From Stygiobacter electus (GTDB lineage Bacteria > Bacteroidota > Ignavibacteria > Ignavibacteriales > Melioribacteraceae): DNA of 64,000 bases. The stretch lies in contig JARGDL010000009.1 in NCBI GenBank assembly GCA_029210465.1, forward strand, positions 1 to 64,000, given 5' to 3'. Shown piece after piece: positions 7,984 through 16,530 of the stretch. Position 1 is the first letter of the stretch, and every line of letters starts with the position of its first letter. The notes beneath the pieces were generated by a model that searched no databases, had not been told where the DNA came from, and saw only the letters and a program-made list of their open reading frames with translations. A program made the translations under genes and the position numbers.

Positions 7984-9369
7984 ATGGGTGGAAAAGCTTC
8001 TTTATTACTTGTGCTTGGATTTAGCATAATATTTTTAGTTTTAGGTCAAAATTTTTTAGGTCTATCTAACCGCTCTATAGATAATGTGAGTAGATATTAC
8101 AGCGAGACACAAGCATACAACATTGCTAATGCGGGTGCCAATATGGCGGCAAATGCAATTTTTATGGATAAATATTGGGATGCTGGTTTTTCTAATCTAT
8201 CATTTGCAGGTGGAATTATTAATGTTTATATATCAAATCCATTAGCAACTACAACTGGGAAAGTGTGGATTTGTCATAAACCACCAGGAAATCCTACAGC
8301 ACAAAAATCATTATTTTTACCATCATCTGCTGCAGCAACCCATATGACTCATGGCGATTCGTACGGACAATGTGGAGGTGAAACTGTTGATAATACTATT
8401 GCTACTATAGTTGCTGAAGGGACTTTTAATAATGTAACAAAAACAATTATTGTGCAGTTACGGCCAAGTAACTTTGCAAAGTTTGGTAATTATTATTCTT
8501 CAATTACTGCAATGCCTGCAACCGGTGATACTTTTCATGGTCCTTTTCATGTCAATGGAACACTTTATACTTATGGCTCACCTGTATTTTTAGGAAAAGT
8601 AAGTTCAAAAGGTAATTTAACAAAATATGGTTCTGGTTCACCTGTATTTAATGCTGGTTATCAACCGGGTGTTGATATTCCTCTCCAATTCGATACTACT
8701 GGATTAAGAACAAAGGCTGGTTCAACTGTTTTTAGAGGCACATCTTCACCAAATAGAGGTGTTGATGTAAGACTATATTTTAACAATGATGGAACTGTAA
8801 CTTATCAGTCTAAACCGGAAGGCTCCTCTACTTGGTCGCCAAGTACCACAACTTCACTTTCTACCTTTGCCCCAAATGGTGTTATATATGTTGAAAAAGG
8901 AAATATTTATACAAAAGGGACTCTTGATGGAAATGTTACAATTGTTGCAACTAAAGCAAATCGAACTGGTTTTGGAAATGTTTATATTGAAAATGACATT
9001 AGATATAAAGACAATCCAAGGACGAATTCCAATTCTAATGATATGCTGGGAATTATTGCAGAAGAGAATATTAGAATTAAAGATAATACAGATACTCGAG
9101 GAAAAAATATTTACACAGAAGCCTCAATGTTTGCAATGAATGGTAATATTGGACCAGAAGATGGTTTAATAACACAAAGCTTTTTAGGAAATTGGTATAT
9201 ACTTGGTGGTTTAATAGCTAAAACAACTAGAGAAACAGCAACTTATTCTGGTAGCAATCCGGTTAAAGGATTAAGATTTAACCATAGATTTGATGAAAGA
9301 TTTTATACAGTAACACCACCAGCTTTTCCAAACACAAAAAATTTTGAAGTTGTTTCTTGGTATGAATAA
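7984..9369 (+). CDS. PilX/GspK-like protein with embedded ICHxPPGN motif (third of triad)
   Basis: A 461-aa membrane-anchored exported protein. Residues 1-20 (MGGKASLLLVLGFSIIFLVL) are hydrophobic and followed by ETQAYNIANAGANMAANAIF, the helix pattern of PilX/GspK N-termini. Residues 95-130 hold an inserted Cys/His module: WICHKPPGN (C97, H98), then THMTHGD (H120, H123) and closing C130. This ICHxPPGN...HxxHGDxxGxC pattern is known from many bacterial surface proteins without assigned function. The remainder is a long repetitive beta region rich in G, T, S and N that reads like a right-handed beta solenoid or adhesin-type head, with TFHGPFHVNGTLYTYGSPVF at its start. It ends the three-gene cluster, 3 bp from the convergent SDR gene. 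A pilus-tip or surface-assembly role is inferred. Confidence 0.55.
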   Translation: MGGKASLLLVLGFSIIFLVLGQNFLGLSNRSIDNVSRYYSETQAYNIANAGANMAANAIFMDKYWDAGFSNLSFAGGIINVYISNPLATTTGKVWICHKPPGNPTAQKSLFLPSSAAATHMTHGDSYGQCGGETVDNTIATIVAEGTFNNVTKTIIVQLRPSNFAKFGNYYSSITAMPATGDTFHGPFHVNGTLYTYGSPVFLGKVSSKGNLTKYGSGSPVFNAGYQPGVDIPLQFDTTGLRTKAGSTVFRGTSSPNRGVDVRLYFNNDGTVTYQSKPEGSSTWSPSTTTSLSTFAPNGVIYVEKGNIYTKGTLDGNVTIVATKANRTGFGNVYIENDIRYKDNPRTNSNSNDMLGIIAEENIRIKDNTDTRGKNIYTEASMFAMNGNIGPEDGLITQSFLGNWYILGGLIAKTTRETATYSGSNPVKGLRFNHRFDERFYTVTPPAFPNTKNFEVVSWYE

Positions 9370-9372
9370 ATT

Positions 9373-10275
9373 TTATTTAAGTAATGAAATCAATGAATCT
9401 TCTAATTTTTCATAATGAAATTTAAAACCAGCCATTTGAATTTTTTCTGATTTAACTTTTGCACCATTTAGAATTGAAGCTGCCCCTTCACCCAAAACTA
9501 ATTTTAATACAAATTCTGGAACATTAAAAAATGAAGGACGATGTAAAATTTTTCCAATTGTTTTAGCAAAGTATTTCATCTTAACAGGATTCGGAGATAC
9601 TGCATTGTAAACACCACTAATTTCATTGTCAATTGCAAATAAAAATATTTTAATAAGGTCGTCAACATGAATCCATGAAAGCCATTGCTTGCCACTACCA
9701 ATTGAACCACCAACAAAAAATTTAAAGGGCAATACAAGTTTTGGCAAAGCGCCTTCATTTTTATCTAAAACAATTCCAATTCTAACAATAACTCTTCTTA
9801 TATTTTTTTCTTCGATTGATTTAGAAGCATCTTCCCAGTCTTTTACAACTTTAGCTAAAAAATCATTTCCTGCTTTTGAATTTTCATCAACTTCGTCATT
9901 TATATTTCCATAATATCCAATCGCTGAAGCTGAAATAAAGACTTTTGGCTTGTTTGTTAAACTTAAAATTGCATCAACTAATTTTTTTGTTCCATTAATT
10001 CTGCTTGAATAAATTTTTCTTTTATGTTCTTTATTCCATCTTCTTGCCATTACATTTTCACCGGCAAGATTAATTACAACATCCACTGTTTCTATTTGTG
10101 TTTGCCATTCGTTAATATTTTTAGACCAGTCAATAAAGTTTACATTGTCGTCAAAAACATTTTTTGCTTTTTTAATTGAACGGGTTAATACAATTACTTC
10201 ATCATTACGATTAATTAACTTGTCAACTATTTTCTTTCCTATTAATCCCGTTGCACCGCTTATTGCAATTTTCAT
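9373..10275 (-). CDS. TIGR01777-family NAD(P)-dependent epimerase/oxidoreductase
   Basis: A 300-aa extended short-chain dehydrogenase/reductase of the YfcH/TIGR01777 type. The start is ATG 10275 (MKIAISGATGLIGKKI); a TTG eight codons upstream is disfavoured. The Rossmann GATGLIG dinucleotide motif (about 7-13) is followed by ILTRS, then NLAGENV, ASAIGYYG with its Tyr, and IHVDDLI. The C-terminal DUF1731-like segment PEFVLKLVLGEGAASILNGAKV is diagnostic for this subfamily. Its substrate is unknown throughout the family. It converges with the triad gene with a 3-bp gap. Family assignment is strong; biochemical role open. Confidence 0.87.
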   Translation of the reverse strand: MKIAISGATGLIGKKIVDKLINRNDEVIVLTRSIKKAKNVFDDNVNFIDWSKNINEWQTQIETVDVVINLAGENVMARRWNKEHKRKIYSSRINGTKKLVDAILSLTNKPKVFISASAIGYYGNINDEVDENSKAGNDFLAKVVKDWEDASKSIEEKNIRRVIVRIGIVLDKNEGALPKLVLPFKFFVGGSIGSGKQWLSWIHVDDLIKIFLFAIDNEISGVYNAVSPNPVKMKYFAKTIGKILHRPSFFNVPEFVLKLVLGEGAASILNGAKVKSEKIQMAGFKFHYEKLEDSLISLLK

Positions 10276-10441
10276 GTTCTTAATTTTTTTAATGAACAAA
10301 ATTTTTTGATTTAAGTATATATAAAAAACATGATTTAAATTAATTATCTTACATGATAAAGAGAATATTAAATATCTATCTTTTAATTAAATGCATTAAT
10401 TAATATATTCACACAACAATTTTATAGAATTTTATTGGTTT

Positions 10442-10807
10442 ATGGAATTTAAATCAGAAAAAATTGGCGACATAATTATCGTTCATGTTTATTTAACAAG
10501 AGCAACTTTAGCTAAAGCAGTTTCTTTTAAAGATTTTGTAACGGAATTAATTAAACAGGGAAATGTCAAATTCATAATTGACTTATCTATTTGTGAATAT
10601 ATTGATTCTACTTTTCTTGGAGCTATGGTTTCTTTGTTAAAAAAAGTTAATACAATGAATGGTGATTTAAGGTTGGTTTATGCAAAAGAAACTCCCGATT
10701 TAGTTTTCGTTTTAACAAGAATGGACAAAGTATTTAAGATTTTCCAAACGTTACAGGAAGCAATTGATAGTTTTGCCCCGCCAAAACCTAAATTAACTTG
10801 GAAGTAA
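10442..10807 (+). CDS. STAS-domain anti-sigma factor antagonist-like protein
   Basis: A 121-aa single STAS domain. The central strand-helix FIIDLSICEYIDSTFLGAMVSLLKK matches the SpoIIAA/RsbV phosphorylation loop, usually D-S-S-G-L-G. Here the loop reads D55-S56-T57-F58-L59-G60, so a Thr occupies the place of the phosphorylated second Ser, and the following Gly is Phe. Thr is known as the acceptor in RsbS/RsbR-type STAS proteins, so regulation by a kinase is still possible. It is first of a tight five-gene cluster with a PAS kinase, an NtrC-type regulator, another STAS protein and a REC-PP2C phosphatase. No RsbW-type anti-sigma kinase is in the cluster. Confidence 0.85.
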   Translation: MEFKSEKIGDIIIVHVYLTRATLAKAVSFKDFVTELIKQGNVKFIIDLSICEYIDSTFLGAMVSLLKKVNTMNGDLRLVYAKETPDLVFVLTRMDKVFKIFQTLQEAIDSFAPPKPKLTWK

Positions 10808-10841
10808 ACTTAATTTAACTGAAATTTTAGTGACTTTATTA

Positions 10842-12797
10842 ATGAAAAAAATTATTACACAATCAAAAAATAAATCGAAAAAAAAAGTCACAGTAAAATC
10901 AACGAAAAAAAAAGTTAACAGCAATGATTTTTTAATCAAATCGCAAGCACCAATTTTAATAATTGGAAATGATTATAATGTAATTTTTGTAAATGATTAC
11001 TTTGCTCAGCTTTTTAACAAGTCAAAAAAAGAAATAACGAAAGAATTCATTACGAATCTAAATTTTTATGATTTCGCCAACCACAAATTGCATTTTGAAA
11101 ATTTACCTTTTATTAAAGCCATTAATGAAAAAAGAAACATTGCTGACTATGAATTAAAATTTGTTGATGAAAAGAATCTCGAAAAATGGTTTCGTGTTAA
11201 TTCATTCTTAATAGAAAATGTGAAAAATGATTTTAGCGTATTATCATTCTTCACAGATATTACAAAAGAAGCCGACCTTGAAAATATTTTCAAAGAAACA
11301 ATAAGTAATATTTCAACTGTGCTTTTTTCAACATCTGTTGATAATTCAGAATTTAATTTTATTTCTGAAGCAGTACGAATTGTTTATGGCTATTCTCCTG
11401 AAGAAATTTATAAAAACAAATTCAAATTACTCCGCTCAATCAAACCAAATTATTTTGAGCAATTTAAAAAATTCATAAAAGAACTTTACGACGGAAATGA
11501 AAGAACCGTTGAATATTTAATGGTTGATCGTTTTGGAAAAGAACATTGGGTTCGTCATTCCGGAATTCCAATTTTTAGAAATAATAAAATCGTTCGAATT
11601 GTTGGAATGATTCAAGATATAACCGAAGAAAAAATTACACAATTAAAACTTGAACGTTCTGAAGAAAAATTCAGATTATTAATTGATACTGCAGATGATT
11701 TAATTTTTACTTTGAATGGTTTTGGTTATTTCAACTTAGTTAATAAAAATGGGGCAAATGCATTAGGTTACACTCCTGAAGAAATGATCGGTCGTCATTT
11801 TTTAGAATTCATCGATAAAGATGATGAAGAAAAAGTTGTGGAATCTTTTAATAAAATTTTAAATTCATCTGGGATAACAATTTTTGAAGCATTGTTTTTA
11901 GATAGATTTGATAAAAGTGTTTTATTCGAAATTCACGCTAAACCAATTATTATTGATGGTGAAGTATCCGGAATGCTAAGTATCGGAAGAAACATTACCA
12001 ACAGAAAAAATGATGAACAAAAAATCAAAGAACTTAATGCAAAATTAATTGAAGCCAATAGAATAATCTCTATTGAACGTGAACGAGCAAGAAATAAAAT
12101 CACAGTTCTCGAAGAATTAAATAAATTAAAAAGTGAATTTATTTCTAATATTTCTCACGAATTAAGAACACCTCTTGCTTCAATTGTTGGATTTGCTGAA
12201 ACAATAACTTCCGATCCTGATTTACCAAAAGAAACATTAAATGAATTTGTTAATATAATTTTAAGTGAAGGTAACCGACTTGCAAAATTAATTAACGACT
12301 TACTTGATTTTTCAAAGCTTGAATCCGGTGATGACGAATTGCATAAAGAGCATTTTAACTTTACACAACTTGCTGATGAAGTTATTTCTCAATTCGAAAA
12401 TTCAATTAATGAAAAAAAGCTAATTTTGTCTAAAGAGTTTCCACAAAATGAAATTGTTATCAATGCGGATAAAGAAAGAATTAGGAAAGTAATATCGAAC
12501 ATTCTTTCAAACGCAATCAAATTTACAAACCCCGGTGGAAGAATTTCTGTAATTATTCAGGAATTTGGTAAAGAAGTAGAAATTGCAATAAGTGATACAG
12601 GAATTGGAATACCAGAAAATCAAATTCACAATATCTTTCAAAAGTTTACAAAAATTTCTCGCCCCGGTTCTCAAATCACCGGAGCTGGTTTTGGATTAGT
12701 AAGTTCAAAACAAATTATTGATTTGCATAAAGGATTTATAAAAGTTCGCTCAGAAGAGAACAAAGGAACTACTTTTATAATTCGTTTACCCAAATAA
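10842..12797 (+). CDS. Multi-PAS sensor histidine kinase
   Basis: A 651-aa soluble kinase with no transmembrane segment, so it senses a cytoplasmic signal. The N-terminus is very basic (KKKKVTVKSTKKKV). Three PAS-like segments are seen: about residues 30-135, 155-265 and 275-390, with SPEEIYKNKF and TPEEMIGRHFLEF as PAS hallmarks. A coiled coil (400-430) leads to HisKA with the phospho-acceptor in ISHELRTPL (His about 439), then HATPase_c with NAIKFT, DTGIGIPE and GAGFGLVSSK. The start is ATG 10842; an in-frame GTG four codons earlier (10830) is disfavoured. Spacing places it in the STAS cluster; its cognate output is plausibly the NtrC-type or REC-PP2C protein downstream. Confidence 0.9.
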   Translation: MKKIITQSKNKSKKKVTVKSTKKKVNSNDFLIKSQAPILIIGNDYNVIFVNDYFAQLFNKSKKEITKEFITNLNFYDFANHKLHFENLPFIKAINEKRNIADYELKFVDEKNLEKWFRVNSFLIENVKNDFSVLSFFTDITKEADLENIFKETISNISTVLFSTSVDNSEFNFISEAVRIVYGYSPEEIYKNKFKLLRSIKPNYFEQFKKFIKELYDGNERTVEYLMVDRFGKEHWVRHSGIPIFRNNKIVRIVGMIQDITEEKITQLKLERSEEKFRLLIDTADDLIFTLNGFGYFNLVNKNGANALGYTPEEMIGRHFLEFIDKDDEEKVVESFNKILNSSGITIFEALFLDRFDKSVLFEIHAKPIIIDGEVSGMLSIGRNITNRKNDEQKIKELNAKLIEANRIISIERERARNKITVLEELNKLKSEFISNISHELRTPLASIVGFAETITSDPDLPKETLNEFVNIILSEGNRLAKLINDLLDFSKLESGDDELHKEHFNFTQLADEVISQFENSINEKKLILSKEFPQNEIVINADKERIRKVISNILSNAIKFTNPGGRISVIIQEFGKEVEIAISDTGIGIPENQIHNIFQKFTKISRPGSQITGAGFGLVSSKQIIDLHKGFIKVRSEENKGTTFIIRLPK

Positions 12798-12825
12798 ATC
12801 TTTGCTAATTTGAAGGGAATTTAAA

Positions 12826-14208
12826 TTGGAAAAATTAATTTTCATAATTGATGACGAAGATTCAATTTTAAAAATGTTAACACATTGGGTTAAAAACCAA
12901 TGGGGTTATAATGTTAAGACATTTACAAATGGAATAGATGCTTTAAATTCTCTTTCCGATAATCCTGATTTAGTACTTTTAGATATTATGTTGCCAGATA
13001 TAAATGGAAATGAAGTTTTAAACAAAATTAAACAACGATTTCCTAATCTTCCTGTAATAATGCTTTCAGCACAAGGAAGCGTTGAAGTCGCATTAGAATC
13101 TGTTCGACTTGGAGCTTTTGATTATTTTCCAAAACCTGTTGATAAAAATCGTCTTGAACCGGCAATTAGAAACGCAATTAAAAATTATGACCTTGAACGT
13201 GAACTTGAAAGCTTAAAAGAAAACATTCACAAAGAATATAGCTTCGATAACATTATTTCAGCTGATAAAAAAATGCAAGAAGCTTTCAAAATGATTTCTA
13301 AAGTTCTTGATAATGATATTACTGTTTTAATTACAGGAGAAAGTGGAACTGGAAAAGAGCTTGTTGCTCGTGCAATTCATTATAACGGAAGAAGAAAAAA
13401 TTATCCTTTCGTTGTAGTTAATTGTGCTTCTATTCCACGTGAACTTTTGGAAAGCGAATTATTTGGACATGAAAAAGGTGCGTTCACCGGTGCCCATCAA
13501 AGAAAAATTGGAAAGTTTGAAATTGCAAAAGGTGGAACAATTTTTCTCGATGAAATTGGCGAAATGGAAATGTCTCTTCAAGCAAAAATTTTACGTGTGA
13601 TTCAACAAAAAGAATTTGAAAGAGTCGGCGGTAACGAAATAATAAAAACTGACGTAAGAATAATTTCCGCAACAAATAGAGATTTGAAAATCGCAGTTGA
13701 AAACAAACAATTTCGTGAAGATTTATATTATCGCCTTAGTTCTTTTCCAATTCATATTCCGCCGTTACGAGAACGCAAGGGTGATATAATTGTTTTGATA
13801 GATCATTTCATAAAACAATTCAACGAAAAACTTGGAAAGCAAATTAAAGGTGTCAGCAAAAAAACGTTAAAACTATTTTATGATTATGATTGGCCTGGTA
13901 ATGTACGTGAACTTGAAAACCTTCTCGAAAGATGTATCATTTTAACCGATGGAGAATATATTGAACCAGATGTTTTACCATCAAATATTAATACATCTTC
14001 AAGCCCTATTAGTTATTCAAGTGTTACAAATTTATTTTCTGACGATTCACCCATAATACCATTTGAAAAACTAAAAGAAGAAGCTATTAGACATGCCATA
14101 AGAGTAACAAATAGAAACATTGTTGAAGCCGCAAGAAAATTAAAAATCGGTAGAGCTACACTTTATCGGTTGATGGAAAAATATAAAATTGAATCACAAA
14201 AAGAATAA
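12826..14208 (+). CDS. Sigma-54-dependent NtrC-family response regulator
   Basis: A 460-aa regulator that opens sigma-54 promoters when phosphorylated. REC domain about 4-115 with acceptor D53 (LLDIMLPD). AAA+ domain about 143-375: Walker A GESGTGKE (171-178), the sigma-54 contact loop GAFTGA (218-223), Walker B TIFLDE (238-243) and sensor SATNRD. A Fis-type helix-turn-helix closes the protein (NIVEAARKLKIGRATLYRLMEK). The start is TTG at 12826; there is no nearby ATG, and a GAAGGGAA site sits upstream. It is third of the STAS cluster, so its kinase is probably the PAS protein immediately upstream. No sigma-54 promoter could be confirmed by eye in the window. Confidence 0.93.
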   Translation: MEKLIFIIDDEDSILKMLTHWVKNQWGYNVKTFTNGIDALNSLSDNPDLVLLDIMLPDINGNEVLNKIKQRFPNLPVIMLSAQGSVEVALESVRLGAFDYFPKPVDKNRLEPAIRNAIKNYDLERELESLKENIHKEYSFDNIISADKKMQEAFKMISKVLDNDITVLITGESGTGKELVARAIHYNGRRKNYPFVVVNCASIPRELLESELFGHEKGAFTGAHQRKIGKFEIAKGGTIFLDEIGEMEMSLQAKILRVIQQKEFERVGGNEIIKTDVRIISATNRDLKIAVENKQFREDLYYRLSSFPIHIPPLRERKGDIIVLIDHFIKQFNEKLGKQIKGVSKKTLKLFYDYDWPGNVRELENLLERCIILTDGEYIEPDVLPSNINTSSSPISYSSVTNLFSDDSPIIPFEKLKEEAIRHAIRVTNRNIVEAARKLKIGRATLYRLMEKYKIESQKE

Positions 14209-14213
14209 TAATA

Positions 14214-14558
14214 ATGGAAATAATAGAAGAAGTAATTGATGATATTGTTGTTGAAATCATCAATCTTGATAGAGCTACTTTGCGTGAAGCAGAAGATCTA
14301 AAGGATAAAACAACATCTAAATTAAATGCTGGTTTCAATAAATTTATTATTGATCTTTCAAATGTTGAATTTATTGATTCAACATTTTTAGGTGTTATAG
14401 TTGGAACATTAAAGAAAGCCGTTAAAAATGGCGGTGATTTAAAATTAATTGGATTTCAGCCAAACGTTCGCGCAATGTTTGAACTTACAAGATTATTTAG
14501 AGTTTTTGAAACTTATCCTGAATTACAGGAAGCAATAAGAAGTTTTTATAAGAAATAA
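14214..14558 (+). CDS. Second STAS-domain protein of the cluster
   Basis: A 114-aa single STAS domain paralogous to the protein at 10442-10807: both share FIIDLS, then D55-S56-T57-F58-L59-G60 with Thr in place of the phosphorylated Ser, and a final motif rich in E/A (PELQEAIRSF, versus QTLQEAIDSF). That pairing suggests an ancient duplication and two alternative clients for one phosphatase or kinase. The ATG lies 5 bp after the regulator's stop, and 19 bp separate it from the REC-PP2C gene. In partner switching, the unphosphorylated STAS protein sequesters an anti-sigma factor or another kinase. No client is encoded here. Confidence 0.85.
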   Translation: MEIIEEVIDDIVVEIINLDRATLREAEDLKDKTTSKLNAGFNKFIIDLSNVEFIDSTFLGVIVGTLKKAVKNGGDLKLIGFQPNVRAMFELTRLFRVFETYPELQEAIRSFYKK

Positions 14559-14577
14559 ATTTTATACGGAGAATTTT

Positions 14578-15714
14578 GTGGCAGAAATTAAAGCAAATAA
14601 AATTTTATTAGTCGAAGATGAATTTAACATAGCAAAGCTTTTTGTTTATAATTTAACAAAAGCTGGTTATGAATGTGAAGTTGCATCAAACGGCCGTGAG
14701 GGGTATGAAAAAACAATTTCATATCGACCGGATTTAATTATAAGTGATGTAATGATGCCAGAAGTTGATGGTTACGAATTTAGAAAAATGCTTCTTCAAA
14801 ATGATGAATTAAAAAAAATTCCTTTTGTGTTTCTTACTGCAAAAGGTGAAGAAGATGATATTCTTCAAGGCTACGATTTAGAAATTGAAGATTACATTTT
14901 GAAAACATCAAGTCCAAAAATTGTTTTAGCAAAAGTTTCGGCTATTCTTAAAACATTAGAAAAAGAAAGATCGAAAGTTGTTGATGAAGTTTCTAAAGCC
15001 GCTGATTCCATGGGTGTCAAAGTTGTGCCAGAAGAATTTCCAGTCTTTGAAGGATTTGAAATTAAACATTGGCATCAACCACATAAAAATGTTCCCGGCG
15101 GTGATTTTATAGACTACATAAAAATTGACAATGATAATATTGTCGTTGTACTTGGTGATACAATGGGAAAACGCTGGGGCGCTTGGTACTTTGCTGTTGC
15201 TTATGCCGGTTATGTTAGAAGTGCAACTCGTTTTGTTCTTGAAGCTACAAAAGATTATAAGCCAAGCATAATCCTTCAAAAAGTAAATGAATCAGTTTTT
15301 AAAGATGAAAGAATTTCTGATGTGTTCATAACTCTTTCAATAGTAATTATTAACAAAACGGATAAAACTGCTCGTTATTCTGGGGCGGGTGATCTACCTC
15401 TTTTCCTTAAAACAGAAAAAGAAGTTACTCCCTTTTTGTCTAATGGATTGTTGTTGGGATTTAGTGAATCGGGTGAATATCAAGATCACGAATTAAAACT
15501 TGAAAGTGGAAATGAAATATTTTTAGTTACTGATGGAATAACTGAAGCAAGAAATTCTAATGGTGAAATGTTCCGTGAAGAAGGATTTATTGATTTCTTA
15601 AAAAGTGTTCCATCGAATATTGATACATTAGAAGCATTAAAACTAAAGATGGAAGAATTTACCGCAGGCAATTATGATGATGATGTAAGTGTAATAAATA
15701 TAAAAGTGTTATAA
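14578..15714 (+). CDS. Response regulator fused to PP2C-type (SpoIIE/RsbU) phosphatase
   Basis: A 378-aa fusion. The N-terminal REC domain (about 5-125) has acceptor D57 (LIISDVMMPEVDGYE). A linker leads to a PPM/SpoIIE phosphatase domain (about 150-376) whose signature motifs are intact: VPGGDFIDY, VLGDTMGKRWGAW (Asp for metal), ARYSGAGDLPLFL, FLVTDGITEARNSNGEMF and terminal DDDVSVINI. These are metal-dependent serine/threonine phosphatases that dephosphorylate STAS antagonists. The GTG start (14578) is supported by an ACGGAG site. Phosphorylation of D57 is expected to control the phosphatase. It is the last gene of the cluster; a likely substrate is one or both adjacent STAS proteins. Confidence 0.92.
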   Translation: MAEIKANKILLVEDEFNIAKLFVYNLTKAGYECEVASNGREGYEKTISYRPDLIISDVMMPEVDGYEFRKMLLQNDELKKIPFVFLTAKGEEDDILQGYDLEIEDYILKTSSPKIVLAKVSAILKTLEKERSKVVDEVSKAADSMGVKVVPEEFPVFEGFEIKHWHQPHKNVPGGDFIDYIKIDNDNIVVVLGDTMGKRWGAWYFAVAYAGYVRSATRFVLEATKDYKPSIILQKVNESVFKDERISDVFITLSIVIINKTDKTARYSGAGDLPLFLKTEKEVTPFLSNGLLLGFSESGEYQDHELKLESGNEIFLVTDGITEARNSNGEMFREEGFIDFLKSVPSNIDTLEALKLKMEEFTAGNYDDDVSVINIKVL

Positions 15715-15744
15715 ATTTTTTGATTTCAAATAATCAATTTGTTA

Positions 15745-16134
15745 TTACTTTAAAAATCTTCTTATTGTTGCTCTTAGTTCTTCACGTGTGAATGGCTTTG
15801 CAAGATAAAAATCAAATCCTGCAGAAAGAAATTCTTCTTTGTCTCCCTTCATGGCAAATGCAGTTACAGCTAAAACAGGAGTTTCTTTATATTGAGGGAG
15901 TTCTCTTATTAATCTTATTAAATCAATCCCTGTTAATCCTTTTCCTAAATTAATGTCCATTAAAATTAAATCATATGTCTGAGCTTTAAATTTCTCAATC
16001 GAATCTTGTGCTGTATATGATATATCAATCTCAACGAAACCTCTTAAAAAAAGTTTCATTACATCAACTGAGATTTCATCATCTTCAATTAGTAATACTT
16101 TAGGTAATTCAGTTTTTTGATTTTGATTATTCAC
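15745..16134 (-). CDS. CheY-like single-domain response regulator
   Basis: A 129-aa receiver domain without output. The acidic pocket is EDDE (residues 17-20), acceptor D60 in YDLILMDINLGKGLTG, the T/S switch in AVTAFAMKGD and the conserved Lys in YLAKPFTREEL. The start is GTG (16134). The close resemblance of this receiver to the one at the C-terminus of the hybrid kinase at 26.5-30.1 kb is evident from shared motifs (MDINLG, VALTAYAS/VAVTAFAM, EFLS(A/K)GFDFYLAKPF versus MDYYLSKPF). It converges with the REC-PP2C gene at a 30-bp gap and stands alone. It may act as a phosphate shuttle for one of the many kinases here; partners are unknown. Confidence 0.87.
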   Translation of the reverse strand: MNNQNQKTELPKVLLIEDDEISVDVMKLFLRGFVEIDISYTAQDSIEKFKAQTYDLILMDINLGKGLTGIDLIRLIRELPQYKETPVLAVTAFAMKGDKEEFLSAGFDFYLAKPFTREELRATIRRFLK

Positions 16135-16197
16135 TTTAAAATGTCAACTTTTCTATAGTTCTATATTATTATCGAAAAATAAGTTCAAATGTTAACT

Positions 16198-16530
16198 TTA
16201 CTGAATGAAAGAATATGGTCTTTCTAATTCATATTCAAGTTCTGATAGATTGATATTTCTTGATTTTCTAAATAATTCTTTCCCTTGTATGTAGAAAATT
16301 ATAGTCGGGACCGAGAAGATTGAATTTTGTGCTGAAAGTTCTTTTGCTGTATTACAATCAAAATAAGCAAAAGAAAAGAGAGAAAATTTTTCTTTAAGCA
16401 TTTCAATTAATTTTGGCTTTAGCACTTTACAAACATTACATTCAGGAGTACTAAAATAAACAACCGTTGCCTCATTCGAAGCAATAAAATCATTGAATTC
16501 TTCTATTGTAAAAAAGTCTTTTATTATCAT
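16198..16530 (-). CDS. Thioredoxin-family protein
   Basis: A 110-aa cytoplasmic-looking thioredoxin-fold protein without a signal peptide. The active site is PECNVCK (C31, C34), replacing the usual WCGPC, with KVLKPKLIEML helix after it and a cis-Pro in FSVPTIIFYIQGKE. The variant CNVC and lack of the Trp suggest a specialised redoxin rather than a general thioredoxin. Its ATG overlaps the TGA of the 173-aa membrane protein upstream by ATGA, so they are translationally coupled. With the 64-aa gene before it, this makes a three-gene operon. A shared role in redox quality control or a small stress response is possible but not shown. Confidence 0.82.
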   Translation of the reverse strand: MIIKDFFTIEEFNDFIASNEATVVYFSTPECNVCKVLKPKLIEMLKEKFSLFSFAYFDCNTAKELSAQNSIFSVPTIIFYIQGKELFRKSRNINLSELEYELERPYSFIQ

